Part shown: positions 37,446-49,413 of the stretch, one piece after another | How positions within the stretch are numbered: position 1 is the stretch's first letter | Layout: every line of letters begins with the position of its first letter | Assembly: GCF_025118155.1 (NCBI RefSeq) | Contig: NW_026251407.1 | Coordinates: forward strand, 372,001 to 436,000 | Length of the DNA stretch: 64,000 nt | Source of the DNA: Cokeromyces recurvatus | Taxonomy: Eukaryota > Mucoromycota > Mucoromycetes > Mucorales > Mucoraceae | Reading direction: 5' to 3' | Program-made: the position numbers and the translations under genes | The notes under the pieces: model-generated | Databases searched by the model: none | The model's input: the letters and a program-made list of their open reading frames with translations, nothing else | Told to the model about the DNA's origin: nothing

Positions 37446-40400
37446 TTTGGGCATATAAGTAATGAGGGTTTTGTCAAGTTACTGCCTATCCATTTTTCTG
37501 CTCTAGATCGATTCAGAATATATTGATACTCATCACTAATAAGCTTATCATCTAGAATTATAGAACGAGTAGCCAATACACCGTTCTTATAGGTATTATA
37601 ATCAGGAAGTTGCTTCCGATCTAGAATACAGTTGGCTATAGTTTCATTATGTGCATGAACAAAGGTGTTTGTAGTAACAATAGCAAATGTTTTTGATGAC
37701 CAATTACGAAGTTTAATCTTGATTATTTCATCAGATAATTTAACGTCTGAAATACCAAGAGGCCGTTGCAAGAGAGTCTTGCATTGTTTTGCGTATTTGT
37801 TATCACCAATAATCCATTCGGACCAGAGGTCTTGTTGATTTTCAGAAGAATCTTGCTGACTTTGGATAACTGTGAAATTTATTTCCTCTATTTGCCCTAT
37901 TGGAGAGGCTATGTATAACCTATACTCTCCTTCTGGTAAACCTTGAATAGTAATAGAGTTGTCCTCTTTAACAATATGACTAGTCAAATCTTTGATAATC
38001 ATTCTATGAATATAAATATTTAAATAAAAGAAACAAGCGCAATATATAAATATATATATAAAGCCTTACTCTTGTAATCCAATTTCATAAAGTGAATACA
38101 TTGCATCATGAAAGTCAGTAGAGCATGATATTTTAAATAAAGTATTAGGAGATATACAAAAAGATGATGGTAATATTGCTCGGAAAGTATCTTTAAGAAA
38201 ATATTGTTTATAAGTACTTCGAGCACAACTACATTCTATCCAAATAATATCTTTCATGTCGCCTAATTGAATAATCCCTTTCTCATTCGTTTTCAAAAGA
38301 GTTTCGACAACACGATCAACACATAAATGTTTAAGTCTAAGTGAAACCTCACAGTCCTTTCTAATTTCACCATTCTTTCCAAAAGCATGAAGTGTATATG
38401 TATTATTACGTGATTTACTAAGATGAATGCTAGCAGGTATACCAGAATTATTAATAGTTGGCTTATTAAGGATAGTATGTGAAGCTTCAAGATTTTGTAA
38501 TGTTCCACGTAATGTCTTGATTTTTGCAACAAGCCGAAAATTAAGTTTAACCACTAGTGAAATAAGTTAGATAAGAAAAAAAAAAGAGAGAGAGAGAGAG
38601 AGATTGATTGGGAGTACTTACATTGATCAGGAACTACAAACTCAAATATTATTGGATTAGTATTGTAAGGTATATTTTGATAAGTAGAGCTTTTCTTAAC
38701 ATCCTTAACAGTGGAACTTTCCACAACTAAACTCATCCTTTCTTCTATTAGTGAAAGAGGAATAGCTAAACCATTGAGTGTCAATTTAGGAATAACGATT
38801 ACTCTCGATTTTTTATTGGAGTAAGTCATTTCAGGGTTTACATAGAATGACGCTTCTAATTTGTATTGCTCAGTTAAATGATAGAACGTTCCAACTTCAC
38901 AAAATCCATCTTTACAAGACATCATTATCATTTTAGTCATTTTTGCATCTTCATCTGGAGGTAAATAAGGAATCAAAATATTGTTATGATCATCAGACTA
39001 TTAGTATAATATAAATATTGTAAATAGAAATGCTTATTTAGTATTATTTTTTTTTTCGTATATGAGGAGTTTGTGTACAAAAACTAACCTCATAATATTG
39101 ATTGTTGCACCATATTTTTGTTTTTTCAATAGTAAAGCCTTCTTCATCCAAAATTCTAAAAACATGGCCAGCGCAAGTCTGTTGCATAACATACTTCAAA
39201 TAACCTTTTTGAACAATAGCTTTACATTGATGTTGACCTCCAACAAAATCAATAACCCATAGACCACGGCCATTAAACACATCCTGAGCAAGACCGTTTT
39301 GTCCACCAAATTCAAACTTTGTTGTTTCTACATGTAGGGCAGGTACAGAACTAAAACTGTTTATATCTGTTTCAAAAGTAGGTTGAAGGCCATCCAACTT
39401 GATTTTGTTATTAGCGGTAGTCTCATCATCTATTGTATCATTTAAATGTAACCGCCAGTAATTTTCTGTTTCAATTTGAAAAACACGGATTGTTAAACAG
39501 GATATATTTTTAGTGATCACCTCTAAGCAAATGTCATCTGTAGGTTTTCTTTTATAAGATTTCTTTGAAGTAGAAGGGGAAAATGAGACTATAGTCTTAT
39601 TTATTAAAGCTTTGTATTCGTCAAATCCAAGATCATTTATCCATGATTCTTGAGTCGTTGAAGAAGCGTTTGTTAACATAATTTTAGCATATAAAGGTTT
39701 TAAAAAGTTATGAAAATCTATGAAAGCACCAAGTGATTGAATAGACATGGTAAGTTTGTTTTGCTGAACTAATCCAGTTAAGTAATCTTTGATCATGGAA
39801 TGTTTATCAGATTCACTAATATTGCAAGAACCCATAAATGGGATTGATAAGTTATGATTAGGTTCACTATTAATATTTCTGTTATCATTGAAAGCCTGTC
39901 TAAAGCCAATGTGAGAAGGAGTAGGAGTTAGATTGGCAGAGGTATTTAAAGTAGCACCAGATAAATATCTTTTTTTTTAAAAAAAAATAATAATAATAAT
40001 AAATAGGGGTTTAGTATATTTTTTTTCAATGATTTATGTTATTCTTATTACTTAATAAATCGCTCCATATCAAATGCTTTTCTTACAATATCAACTCTTA
40101 GTCTGTGAAACTTTACAGCCGACTTGAGTTGATAATAAATTGGTGGTAACTTATTCACAAAGGCATCTAAGCGCTCCAAATAAGAGTTTAATATATTACC
40201 ATCATCATCCCAAAATGAAATTGGTTGATCAAACTGAATATCATAATATTCGGTAGGAGCTAATTTTTCAAGATAAGTCAAGATGAAGTTTTCATATAAG
40301 AACACAATATCAGGAATAGTATCAATTAGTTGTTCCATTTGAGCTATGGTAAGATTTTGAAAAGGTAAATTTTCAAAATTCTTGCTTGGTGCAGAATTTT

Positions 40401-41106
40401 GATCTATTTGAGTTTTCCAAAGTTTAGCTAATCGATCTATAATTTTTGGACCAAAAACGTGTTCAGATGGGAAATCAAAAATTCTTATCAGTAATGCAGT
40501 CTCCTCATCTTCATTCAAATCCTTCCAAAAGGATTCAAGATAAGGAAATGCGAACGAGTTAATATCGAGAACTGTATCTTCAGAAGATAGTCTTTTGAAA
40601 CTTTGTTTGATTAATTCTGTGCTATCAATTAGTTGCTTGTTAAAAATTGATGGTGTAGTCGATCGTGTTCTAACATCTGTAGGAGAACTATCACTCTGAT
40701 CCTTATAGTTATCGATTGTCAGGATAGGCTTATCGTTATCAGTAGATTGTTGTAAATCAAGATGTAAAGATGTCTTGATAAATTCGACTGAAGCAGCGGT
40801 ATCAAAGGGATAAATCAAAAGATGAAAACGAGCATTAAGTTCATAAAATTGATTATTATGCGTCTTAAATTTTGCTAAAAGTGTTTTCATTTCACATGAT
40901 AACTCTTTTTCAATTGAATTTGGTTCGCGAGGCTTGACTGGGTCTTCATACTTCATCACTTGGTCATAAATCTTTTGAAGTATAATAAGTCCCTGATAGT
41001 AGAATGCATCTTCTGTATTATCAGCCGCTAACTTTTTAACAATTTCTTCTCGGTCTTTAATGGGAGCAATTGCAAAGCTTTCTTTTAATTGAGAAACTAA
41101 AGTCAT
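33693..41106 (-). CDS. Very large protein of unknown function (2,313 residues)
   Basis: Seven exons: 41106-40052, 39968-39089, 38997-38622, 38553-38070, 38003-37445, 37349-36654, 36584-33693; joined 6,942 nt with a consistent phase at every junction, one long protein. No signal peptide or membrane span is visible, so it is probably cytosolic. The N-terminal ~350 residues are helix-rich and acidic; the middle has strand-rich segments (for example YTLHAFGKNGEIRKDCEVSL, then LPEGEYRLYIASPIGQ) that read like repeated beta-sandwich (macroglobulin- or Ig-like) units; the last exon has a Ser/Asn-rich linker (~1,430-1,520) and a distinctive end, AGAYVKVYVRMKQGHKVEFW followed by KDGYTGLNGVFDY. I recall similar KDGYTD-GxFDY endings in large uncharacterised proteins of protists and fungi, but cannot name a family. 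No catalytic motif was found. Function unknown. Confidence 0.85.
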
Positions 41107-41329
41107 AAAAAAAAATAATAGTTGTTGAAAAAAAAAAAAAAAAGAAAATGTTTAAAAACTCTATTTATAGTTTTTACGAGGGACATAGTTTCATGCATTT
41201 TAGGAACTTAAAGTGGTACAGCTGTTTTCAAATAGCGACTATGTTGACTTCTGATTGGCAAGTCCTAAGCCCAATTAACTTTTTTTTTAAGCTAAGCTTT
41301 AAACAAAATTAATAAAAATTGAATTAATA

Positions 41330-41770
41330 TGCGTTCTTCCGTAATATTTATAATTTTGTGTTCCGCAAAAATCGGAAACTATTTCATGAAATTAGGTTAT
41401 AGAGAATAAGTTGAGAAGTATTTATTCTTATTGCTTTTTAATCATAACTATTTCCCAATTTTTGATTACTGAATTGTTGATAGGCATATTATCAATGATG
41501 GCATAAAATCCTTTATTTCTTCTAAATAATGCTATATAGAAGTAACTTTTTTTCCAGCTGTAGACTCTTAACTTAATTCTCAAATATTACAGAATGCAGA
41601 TACTAGGGCTTTAATAGTATCCCAGTGTTCTTTATGATCTTATTCTACGTTCAGTTATTCTTCAAGTGATTTTTTTTCATCTGAATATTTTCTAATGTAA
41701 TTTTGTAAAGTGTCTATCATCTAGTCGACCCCCAGTGATAGTACATTAGATGAAATATAGAGCCATCAAT
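41330..41770 (-). pseudogene. Decayed IS630/Tc1-mariner-type DDE transposase
   Basis: Three catalytic-block relics occur in the right order on the minus strand. First, IDGSIFHLMYYHWGST (Asp codon at 41767-41765) aligns with the first-Asp motif of the superfamily (IDE-GF-L...GW). Second, GFYAIIDNMPINNSVIKNW (Asp at 41493-41491) matches the D-N-x-P-I-H second-Asp motif. Third, about 18 codons further and in a shifted frame, YFSTYS..PNF...F at ~41420-41375 matches the YLPPYSPxLNPIExFW block that holds the third acidic residue. Stops and frameshifts separate the blocks, so it is dead. Alignment is from memory of the family consensus and by eye; ends are approximate and no terminal inverted repeats were located. 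Confidence 0.55.
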
Positions 41771-42579
41771 CATAATAATGTCTACTTGTTTCCATATTAT
41801 AAGCTATTTAGTATAGAGAGGTAAAGTTATTTAGATTAGGTGATACTTAGAGCCACATCTCAGTAAGAATGACATTTAGTTTATAAAAAAAAAGGATCCG
41901 TTGGTTTGATTTTCAGATTACAGAGGATGAATTTCTTCGAAAGCTTAATTTCTATGAATAAACTATTTGTCACTTTCGCTTTTATTTATTTGAATGATAA
42001 ACTCTTTTTACGAAAAACTATTCTTTTAACTCTCTTCACTAAGGCATAACCTTATCTTAAAACGTGTTCAAGTCCTTTCGTTTTAAAATAAAACTTAAAT
42101 AGTTAGTAGTACAAATAGCTCCTGTTTAAATAAATATGTATTTAGAATAAATACAATAAAATATTTTTATTAAGATGACTAGTGAATGTATAATATTGAT
42201 ATTAGATCGAATTGCCCAGACAAGTTTACGATATATATATATAAGCTTTAAAAAACCCTCTTAAGAATCAAGAGGTAAATAAGAAAGAGAAGGGAAGGCA
42301 AGAAATTGTATAATCAAGTTCAGTTGGGCAGCTAATCAAGTAGATTTTTGCCTGAATGGAGAGGAGGGGGGGTTATCTTATCATATATCAAATAACATAT
42401 TTCATGTAGGATGGTGCAGGTAATTAGCCAACGGTAAATTCAAGCGAATATATTTAAGGACTCCCTTAGTTTATCTAAGGCAAAAAGTTCAAAAGATAGT
42501 AAAGTGGGTCCTTAATTGCTTTGAACGAATATGAACGAGTATGTATATGTAGGCGTTAAATGGCGTGTAGTCTACTGAA

Positions 42580-42705
42580 ATGAGTGCACGCATGATACAT
42601 ACAATGTTTGAGGTTAACACCAAGTTACGAATTAAGACATTATCAAATTATACAGCTAAATTTGCTAAAGAGCATAGGCAGCCAGAGTACAAGATCAACA
42701 AGTAA
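42580..42705 (+). other. Possible small open reading frame (41 codons)
   Basis: An ATG at 42580 opens a 41-codon frame, MSARMIHTMFEVNTKLRIKT..., ending TAA at 42703-42705. The composition (Met, Arg, His, Glu, Gln, Pro) differs from background translations, and the surrounding 600 bases are less AT-rich. No family recognised; it could be a short gene, a transposon scrap or chance. Confidence 0.2.
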
Positions 42706-42991
42706 TAAGTAATTTGGAGTGGTGGCGATTCCGCAGTTGTAAAAGTTTCTTTTCAGGAAATACCCATCTAAAGTACTAGATTCTGTAGCATAAAGTTGTC
42801 AGCACGGAGTCTTTTTAAGTTTATACCATTGAATGTTTATATTTGAATTTTAGATATGGAGAAGCAGTGTAGAAAGTAATGTGTCAGTAGGTAATTTATT
42901 AATATGGAAAAGAGATTGGAGTTACTGGAAACCGAAGAAATCTATCAAAGACCCTTCCAATATAATTGTTTTGGCAAGTCTCTAATTGTTC

Positions 42992-43037
<46 letters not shown>

Positions 43038-43172
43038 CTTTCTTTTTGGCTAAAAGTGTTAGTTGCTTGTAGTTTAAATACATTTTTTTCTAAAAAAATA
43101 AAATAAAACAAAACTTAAGATTGCTACAAGTTCACAATCCTAGAATAATTATGAATACTGAGTTGTATTTTG

Positions 43173-43233
<61 letters not shown>

Positions 43234-44600
43234 ATAGATCAGGAGAAGTCAAATAAGATGAGTTTTATTTTATCCAAATGTCTCAATACCTTCTGTTTAG
43301 ACTAACATGTGATAGAGAGAATGCCCTTTAATTACAATAGCGGATAGGATTTGACTATCACTATATATTACATTAACTTCTTTTTAATAGTTATTTTACT
43401 TTTATATATAAAATTTATTTATTTACAATATATACAAAACTTAGATGGTATATAAATATTAGATAAAAAAACCACCTAGATAGTTTCACCTTCCTGTATG
43501 TCTACTATAACTCCTTGTGCACTATATTACTTCAAGTAGAAACCTTTTCTGTTATATTTTTCACATTTTTGTGATATTTCTAAATAGCTTATCTATAGTG
43601 AGAACTTGTCTTTAATACCGTAAATAGTTCGTGTGTTATGTACTTCGCATAGCAAAGCCGAGTGTATAGCATAATAAATATGTATAGTATAGTGTATATA
43701 TATATATATTATTGGATACACATACAGAGCTGCAGTACTATTGAAAGCTTAAATAAATCAGAAAAGCGATATATGTAATCAAATTTTAAGAAACTATATC
43801 ATACTCGTAAATGAGGGTATATCAATAGATTTTTTTCTTTATCAGCTATCATACTTCTAATTTACTCTGTTTGTTATTAATAACAACCTTCTAATATTAC
43901 TTTGAAGATGAATAAGTTAATATTTATAATTAAAATAATAATTGTTATACAAAATGTAAAGGTGAAGATCCTTTCAAACTCGAGAAGTTGTATTTTTTTT
44001 TAAATTGGATATGTCGTAATAGAAGTTAGGATTTGTAAAGTTGTTAAAGACGGTAATGAAATCAGAGAAAAGAATTCAAGAATTGTTATATATAAGAGAG
44101 AGAATAAAGAAAAAAGAAGCATGCAAAAGATGTGATATAGGCATTAACCGTCTGTAGTTTATATATAACAGGATAACAGAACAAGAGAGCCGTAAGTCCA
44201 AAACTCTGCCTTCAATTATGGAAGGTAAAAAGAGAGCAAAAGATTTGAAAAGATAATTTTGCTTTACTTGTCAATAGATTGGGTCAAGACAGAATTATCA
44301 AACCTAATAGTAAGCTTACTAGGACGCCAAAAACTTATTTTAAGTATTAAAACTATCATAGCTGGCCAACTAGTAGAACATTTTAATAAAAACTTTCATC
44401 GCTTTAAAGGCAACAATTAATATTCAGAAATAAAGAGGTATTAACTTGTAATAGACAACGTTCATATTCATGGGCTAAAAATAATTAGTGAATTTATAAA
44501 AAAAAAGAGAGACAGACGCTTTCAATTAATGTGTTACCAATTAATCAGAAATCAATGTAATATATTTATTATGTATAAATTTACATTCTGCTTGTATTTT

Positions 44601-44657
<57 letters not shown>

Positions 44658-44772
44658 GTAACCCTTTATTTTGATTATCTAAATTTTTGTTGAAAAAAAA
44701 AATTTTTAATCGTTTTTCTTCTTACATCTATTAAATATAAATTATTAAAATTTATAACAATACAAAAGAAAA

Positions 44773-45792
44773 ATGGCTGATTGGAAACAGGCTCAATTAA
44801 CACAATGGAATCAAAATAATTCAGAATATTCAGATGAAGAAGAATATAGTGATGATGATGACTATGCTCCTATTGAAGCAACCGCTTGGGGAAGTCAGAC
44901 GGTTGGTAATGATGGTGCCACTAATGTCAGTTTAACTGTAAGCGGCTGGGAAGCCCTTATTGATCCTAATATTAAGATTAAGGAAAATGGTGTTGGTAGT
45001 GGTCAACTTCATCGTAAAGGCAACAACTACATTCCCATTGATGAAGAAGCCATTATTAATAGACGTTTAGGTAAGCCTGTACCTAAGGGCGGTTTAAGTT
45101 CAAATAAAAAAAAATCTAGAGGTAGAAAATCAAAACCATCTTCTGGTGCGTCTACACCTAGAAAAAGCTCTACACTTGTACCTCCATCATCTTCTGCATA
45201 TCGCAGTAGAGAAATGATTGCAACGGGTCCTTGGGCTACTAGTGAACTTGCCTCTACTCCTTTCTGGACACAACCCCAGAGTGCAGTCAATGGTACAAAT
45301 GCTTCTAAATATGCTACTTCCACTCCTGCTGTTCCTGCTGCTCCTGTTGTTCCTGCTGTTCCTGCAGCACCTACTGTTCTTAATCCTCCACCTGTATCTC
45401 AACCTGCTCCTAAGCCTGCACTTTCATCAGCATTTACACAGGGCACATTTGCTTCTAAATATGCTTCACCTCCACCTGTGCAAAATACATCATCTGCACA
45501 ACCTGCTCAATCCACACAGCCCGTCCAACAACCTACAAATCCTTTCCAACAACCTACTCCATCCAATGCCACAGAACAAAATACAGTATTCCCCAGATTA
45601 GATGCACCAGTTCTTAACTTCAATATTGAATTGACCCCTGGTGTTAATGCTAAGTTTGCAGTCTATATTAATGATGATCCCTTGGAAGTTGTAAATAAGT
45701 TTGAAAAGAATCATCATTTAGAAATGTCTGCTATTGCTAAACAAAGATTTGCCCAGCATTTGCAAAACTGTTTAGCCCCTTATAGAAAATAA
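44773..45792 (+). CDS. Hypothetical protein, mostly disordered
   Basis: Single exon, 339 residues, clean ATG after an A-rich leader; a T run of about 53 nt ends 116 bases upstream. The N-terminal 35 residues are acidic (EEEYSDDDDY) after MADWKQAQLTQWNQ. Residues ~60-100 look conserved and ordered (SGWEALIDPNIKI, NNYIPIDEEAI). A Lys/Arg/Ser patch (KKKSRGRKSK) could be a nuclear signal. Residues ~175-275 are Pro/Ala/Gln-rich with two near repeats of the type ASKYA-S/T-PP. The last 55 residues (LNFNIELTPGVNAKFAVYIN, then DDPLEVVNKFEKNH...) are a small ordered region. I do not recognise the family; the codon usage and length of the clean frame make it a real gene. Confidence 0.75.
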   Translation: MADWKQAQLTQWNQNNSEYSDEEEYSDDDDYAPIEATAWGSQTVGNDGATNVSLTVSGWEALIDPNIKIKENGVGSGQLHRKGNNYIPIDEEAIINRRLGKPVPKGGLSSNKKKSRGRKSKPSSGASTPRKSSTLVPPSSSAYRSREMIATGPWATSELASTPFWTQPQSAVNGTNASKYATSTPAVPAAPVVPAVPAAPTVLNPPPVSQPAPKPALSSAFTQGTFASKYASPPPVQNTSSAQPAQSTQPVQQPTNPFQQPTPSNATEQNTVFPRLDAPVLNFNIELTPGVNAKFAVYINDDPLEVVNKFEKNHHLEMSAIAKQRFAQHLQNCLAPYRK

Positions 45793-46133
45793 AAATGGAC
45801 TGCAAATATCTTTCTAAAATAAAAAAGAAAAAAAAAAGAGGAAGAAGGAAAAGGAAATATTATGTACGGACTAATATGTAATTTATGATTAATAAAAGAG
45901 AGAGAAAAAGAGAGAATAAATATAGTATGTATAATATTATATGATGAGGTTAGAAGGTAATTTGGTCGCTTGTTGTACAAGAATACGAACGCGCTTTTAA
46001 ACGCGTATAGAAAAAGAAAAAAAAATTGTTTTTTTTTTAATTCTTTTTTGGTCCTGGTGTTTTAATTTAAAAAAAAAAAAAAAAATATTTTTGCTTTTTT
46101 ATTATTTTTCTTTTTGAAACCAAAAATTTTATA
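45793..46133. other. Intergenic spacer upstream of RNR1
   Basis: 341 bases with A- and T-runs (45820-45840, 46014-46038, 46070-46085). An ACGCG-containing patch, AACGCGCTTTTAAACGCGT, lies at about 45988-46006, ~130 bases ahead of the RNR1 start. In ascomycetes ACGCGT is the MBF (MluI cell-cycle box) site found in front of RNR genes; the match here is seen in sequence, the function inferred. Confidence 0.5.
45986..46008. promoter_or_regulatory. ACGCGT (MCB-like) element upstream of RNR1
   Basis: The bases ACGCGT occur at about 46000-46005, with a second AACGCG core about a dozen bases upstream. ACGCGT is the MluI cell-cycle box bound by MBF in yeasts, classically in S-phase genes including ribonucleotide reductase. 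CpG-containing hexamers are rare in this AT-rich DNA, so two close together ahead of RNR1 are notable. Binding is inferred. Confidence 0.45.
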
Positions 46134-48729
46134 ATGCCTATGTTTGTCTATAAAAGAGGTACCAGAATCTATTTTCAATCTAATCAAATGTTGATATGAG
46201 TCTTAAATATACTAATCCTTATGCTTTGTTTAACTATAAAAGATGGTAGACGTGAGAGAGTGGCTTTTGACAAGGTAAATGATTATACATTTGAAAATGA
46301 AACAATCCCCACATAATTCCTCATTTAATAAAAACTCCCTTAGATCACCGCTAGAATTAATAAATTGTGTTATGGTCTTGACATGAATTATGTTGATCCT
46401 GTCTCTGTTACCCAAAAGGTATGTAAAAAAATAATAATAATAATAACTAGAATCAAAGTGTATACTTACATTAAATGTATCTATAAAGGTTATTTCTGGT
46501 GTTTATGAAGGCGTCACTACTATAGAATTAGATAATCTTGCTGCGGAGACTGCTGCTTATATGACTACTACTCATCCTGATTATGCCATTTTGGCTGCAC
46601 GTATTGCCATTTCAAATCTTCATAAAGAAACTAAAAAAGTATTCTCTCAAGTAATTGAAGATTTATATTCCTATGTTGATCCCAAAACAGAGAAGCGTGC
46701 ATCCATGATTGCAGAGAACATCTACAAAATTGTTATGGCCAATGCTGATCGTCTTAATTCTGCTATTATATATGATCGTGACTTCAATTACAACTTCTTT
46801 GGATTTAAAACATTGGAGCGTTCTTATTTGCTTAAGATTAATGGTAAAGTTGCTGAAAGACCACAACATTTGATTATGCGTGTAGCAGTTGGTATTCATG
46901 GTGAAGACATTGATGCTGCTATTCAGACATATAATTTGATGTCTGAACGTTACTTTACACATGCTAGTCCTACTCTTTTTAATGCTGGTACACCTCGTCC
47001 TCAACTCTCTTCCTGCTTTTTATTGACGATGAAAGATGATTCTATTGAAGGTATATATGAGACTTTGAAGATCTGTGCTCAAATCTCTAAATCAGCAGGT
47101 GGCATTGGTTTGAATATTCATAATATTCGTGCTTCTGGTTCATATATTGCGGGTACCAATGGTTATTCTAATGGTCTTTTACCAATGCTACGTGTATTTA
47201 ATAATACTGCTCGTTACGTTGACCAAGGTGGTAATAAGCGTCCTGGTGCCTTTGCGATGTACCTTGAGCCCTGGCATGCAGACATTTTTACCTTTCTTGA
47301 CCTTCGCAAAAACTTTGGTAAAGATGAAATTAGAGCTCGTGATTTATTCTATGCTCTTTGGATTCCTGATTTGTTCATGGAACGTGTGAGAGATAATCGT
47401 GACTGGTCTCTTTTCTGTCCTAATGAAGCACCTGGACTGTGTGATGTATGGGGTGAAGAATTTGTTCAGTTATATGAAAAGTATGAACGTGAAGGTAAAG
47501 CTCGAGAGACAATAAAAGCTCAAAAGCTTTGGTATGCTATTTTAGAAGCCCAGACTGAAACAGGTAATCCCTTTATGCTTTACAAGGATGCGTGTAATAG
47601 AAAGAGCAATCAACAAAACTTGGGTATCATTAAATGCAGTAATCTTTGTACTGAGATTGTGGAATACTCTAGTCCTGATGAAGTTGCTGTCTGTAATTTG
47701 GCTTCACTTGCCTTACCCACTTTTGTGATTAATAGAGAAAGATATGACTTTCAAAAACTTCATGACGTTGTAAAGGTCGTTACTAGAAATTTGAACAAAA
47801 TTATTGAAATTAATTACTATCCTGTCATTGAAGCAGAACGTTCTAACAAAAGACATCGACCTATTGGATTAGGTGTCCAAGGTTTGGCTGATGCTTTTAT
47901 GTTAATGAAATATCCCTTTGATTCTTCTGAAGCCAAAGCACTTAATATTCAAATCTTTGAGACAATTTATCATGCTGCATTGGAAGCTTCTTGTGAGCTT
48001 GCACAAGAACTTGGTCCCTATGAAACTTATCCTGGAAGTCCTATTTCAAAGGGTATTTTACAGTTTGATATGTGGAATGTGACGCCTACTTCTCTCTGGG
48101 ATTGGACAGGACTAAAAGAAAAGATTGCTAAATATGGTGTTCGTAACTCATTACTAGTTGCACCTATGCCTACTGCATCTACTTCTCAAATTTTAGGGTT
48201 TAATGAATGTTTTGAGCCATATACCTCTAATCTTTATACACGTCGTGTATTAGCTGGTGAATTTCAAGTAGTAAATCCTTGGTTATTAAAAGACTTAGTA
48301 GAGATGGGTTTATGGAACGAAGATGTTAAGAATATGATTATGTCTGATGGTGGATCTGTTCAAAATATTCCTGGCATTCCTCAAAAAATTAAGGATTTGT
48401 ATAAGACCGTTTGGGAAATTAGCCAACGTAAACTATTAGACATGGCTGCTGACCGTGGTGCATTTATTGACCAAAGTCAAAGTTTAAATGTCTTTATTGC
48501 TGAACCTAATTTTGGTAAATTGACAAGTATGCATTTTTATGGGTGGCAAAAGGGGCTAAAAACAGGTATGTACTATTTGCGTACACGTCCTGCTGTAGAT
48601 GCTATCAAATTTACAGTTGATCAACTTTCTTTACGTGAATTTCGTAAAAAGAAAACTGAAGAAGAAAATCAAGCAGATATGGTTTGTTCCATTGATAACA
48701 AAGATGCTTGTGTTAGTTGTAGTGGTTAG
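46134..48729 (+). CDS. RNR1: Ribonucleoside-diphosphate reductase large subunit
   Basis: Class I ribonucleotide reductase alpha chain: reduces NDPs to dNDPs with the small subunit Rnr2. Exons 46134-46158, 46243-46274, 46344-46418, 46489-48729; 790 residues. The first two exons are tiny (25 and 32 nt) and rebuild the ATP-cone start [19 protein letters not shown], followed by [12 protein letters not shown]. Active-site parts: [20 protein letters not shown] (Cys ~220), SNLCTEI (Cys ~431, the thiyl-radical position), [20 protein letters not shown] with the other catalytic Cys, and the C-terminal redox pair CVSC (785/788) close to the end. Complete and apparently functional. The gene is strongly conserved and contrasts in codon use (fewer AT-only codons) with its neighbours. 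An MCB-like site lies upstream. Confidence 0.97.
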
Positions 48730-49413
48730 ATTTATAAATCCTTTTTTTTTTTCTTTTAATCGGTATACCTATAACATACTTTTTTCTTTCCTTCCTTCAC
48801 CTACCTACTTTTTAATATTATTTATTCCTGCTTATGCCATGTATATACAGCACAGATATTGTATTCAGTTTTTTATAAAACAGAAATAATAATAAAAACA
48901 CTATAAAGCTTTATATTCTTATAAATACACCAATAGCGACTATGTGTTTACAAAATTCTATCTTAGATACTTACACCTACATTTTGTTATAATGTATTTA
49001 TGCCTTTCTAATAATATCTATTTCTACGTGTCTTTTAAATGAATATAAATATATGAGCATAAAAGAAGAAAAAATTAATATAGCATCCATGTTTACATAT
49101 TTAATAAAAAATTAATTCTGACATACCAAAGCTGATTTTATAATTTTTCTTTATTTGCTAGAATTTATAACAACAAAAGTTTTTGTTTTATTAAGAGGAG
49201 AAAAATAAATAGTAGATAAAAAGAAGAAGAAGCAGAAGAAAGGGATTATGCTTGGATACAAAAAAAAAAAAAGTAGTATTGAATGAGTGAAAATATACTA
49301 TTTTTTTTTTCCTTTTTATGGCGTATTAAGAGCCATCCATAAATACAGAAATGATTTTGTGAATATTAAAAAAAATGGTTATTGTCTACTAAAAATAAAA
49401 ATGCTACCATCAT
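48730..49413. other. Convergent intergenic region
   Basis: About 0.7 kb between the stops of RNR1 (plus) and a hypothetical gene (minus). AT-rich; short homopolymers at ~48741, 49260 and 49300. No gene seen. Confidence 0.5.

Larger units (their letters stand above)
41107..44772. other. 3.7-kb gene-poor region with long homopolymers and transposon fossil
   Basis: The longest gap in the window. It contains the decayed transposase at 41330-41770, a 41-codon plus-strand frame at 42580-42705, a T run of ~44 at 42994-43037, an A run of ~57 at 43175-43231 and a T run of ~53 at 44604-44656. The 42.3-42.9 kb part is visibly less AT-biased than its surroundings. No complete gene was recognised. Confidence 0.6.

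Noticed and set aside
42290..42900. Possible structured RNA in the less AT-rich part of the large gap
   Set aside because: No tRNA, rRNA or snRNA signature could be identified by reading; only base composition supports it.
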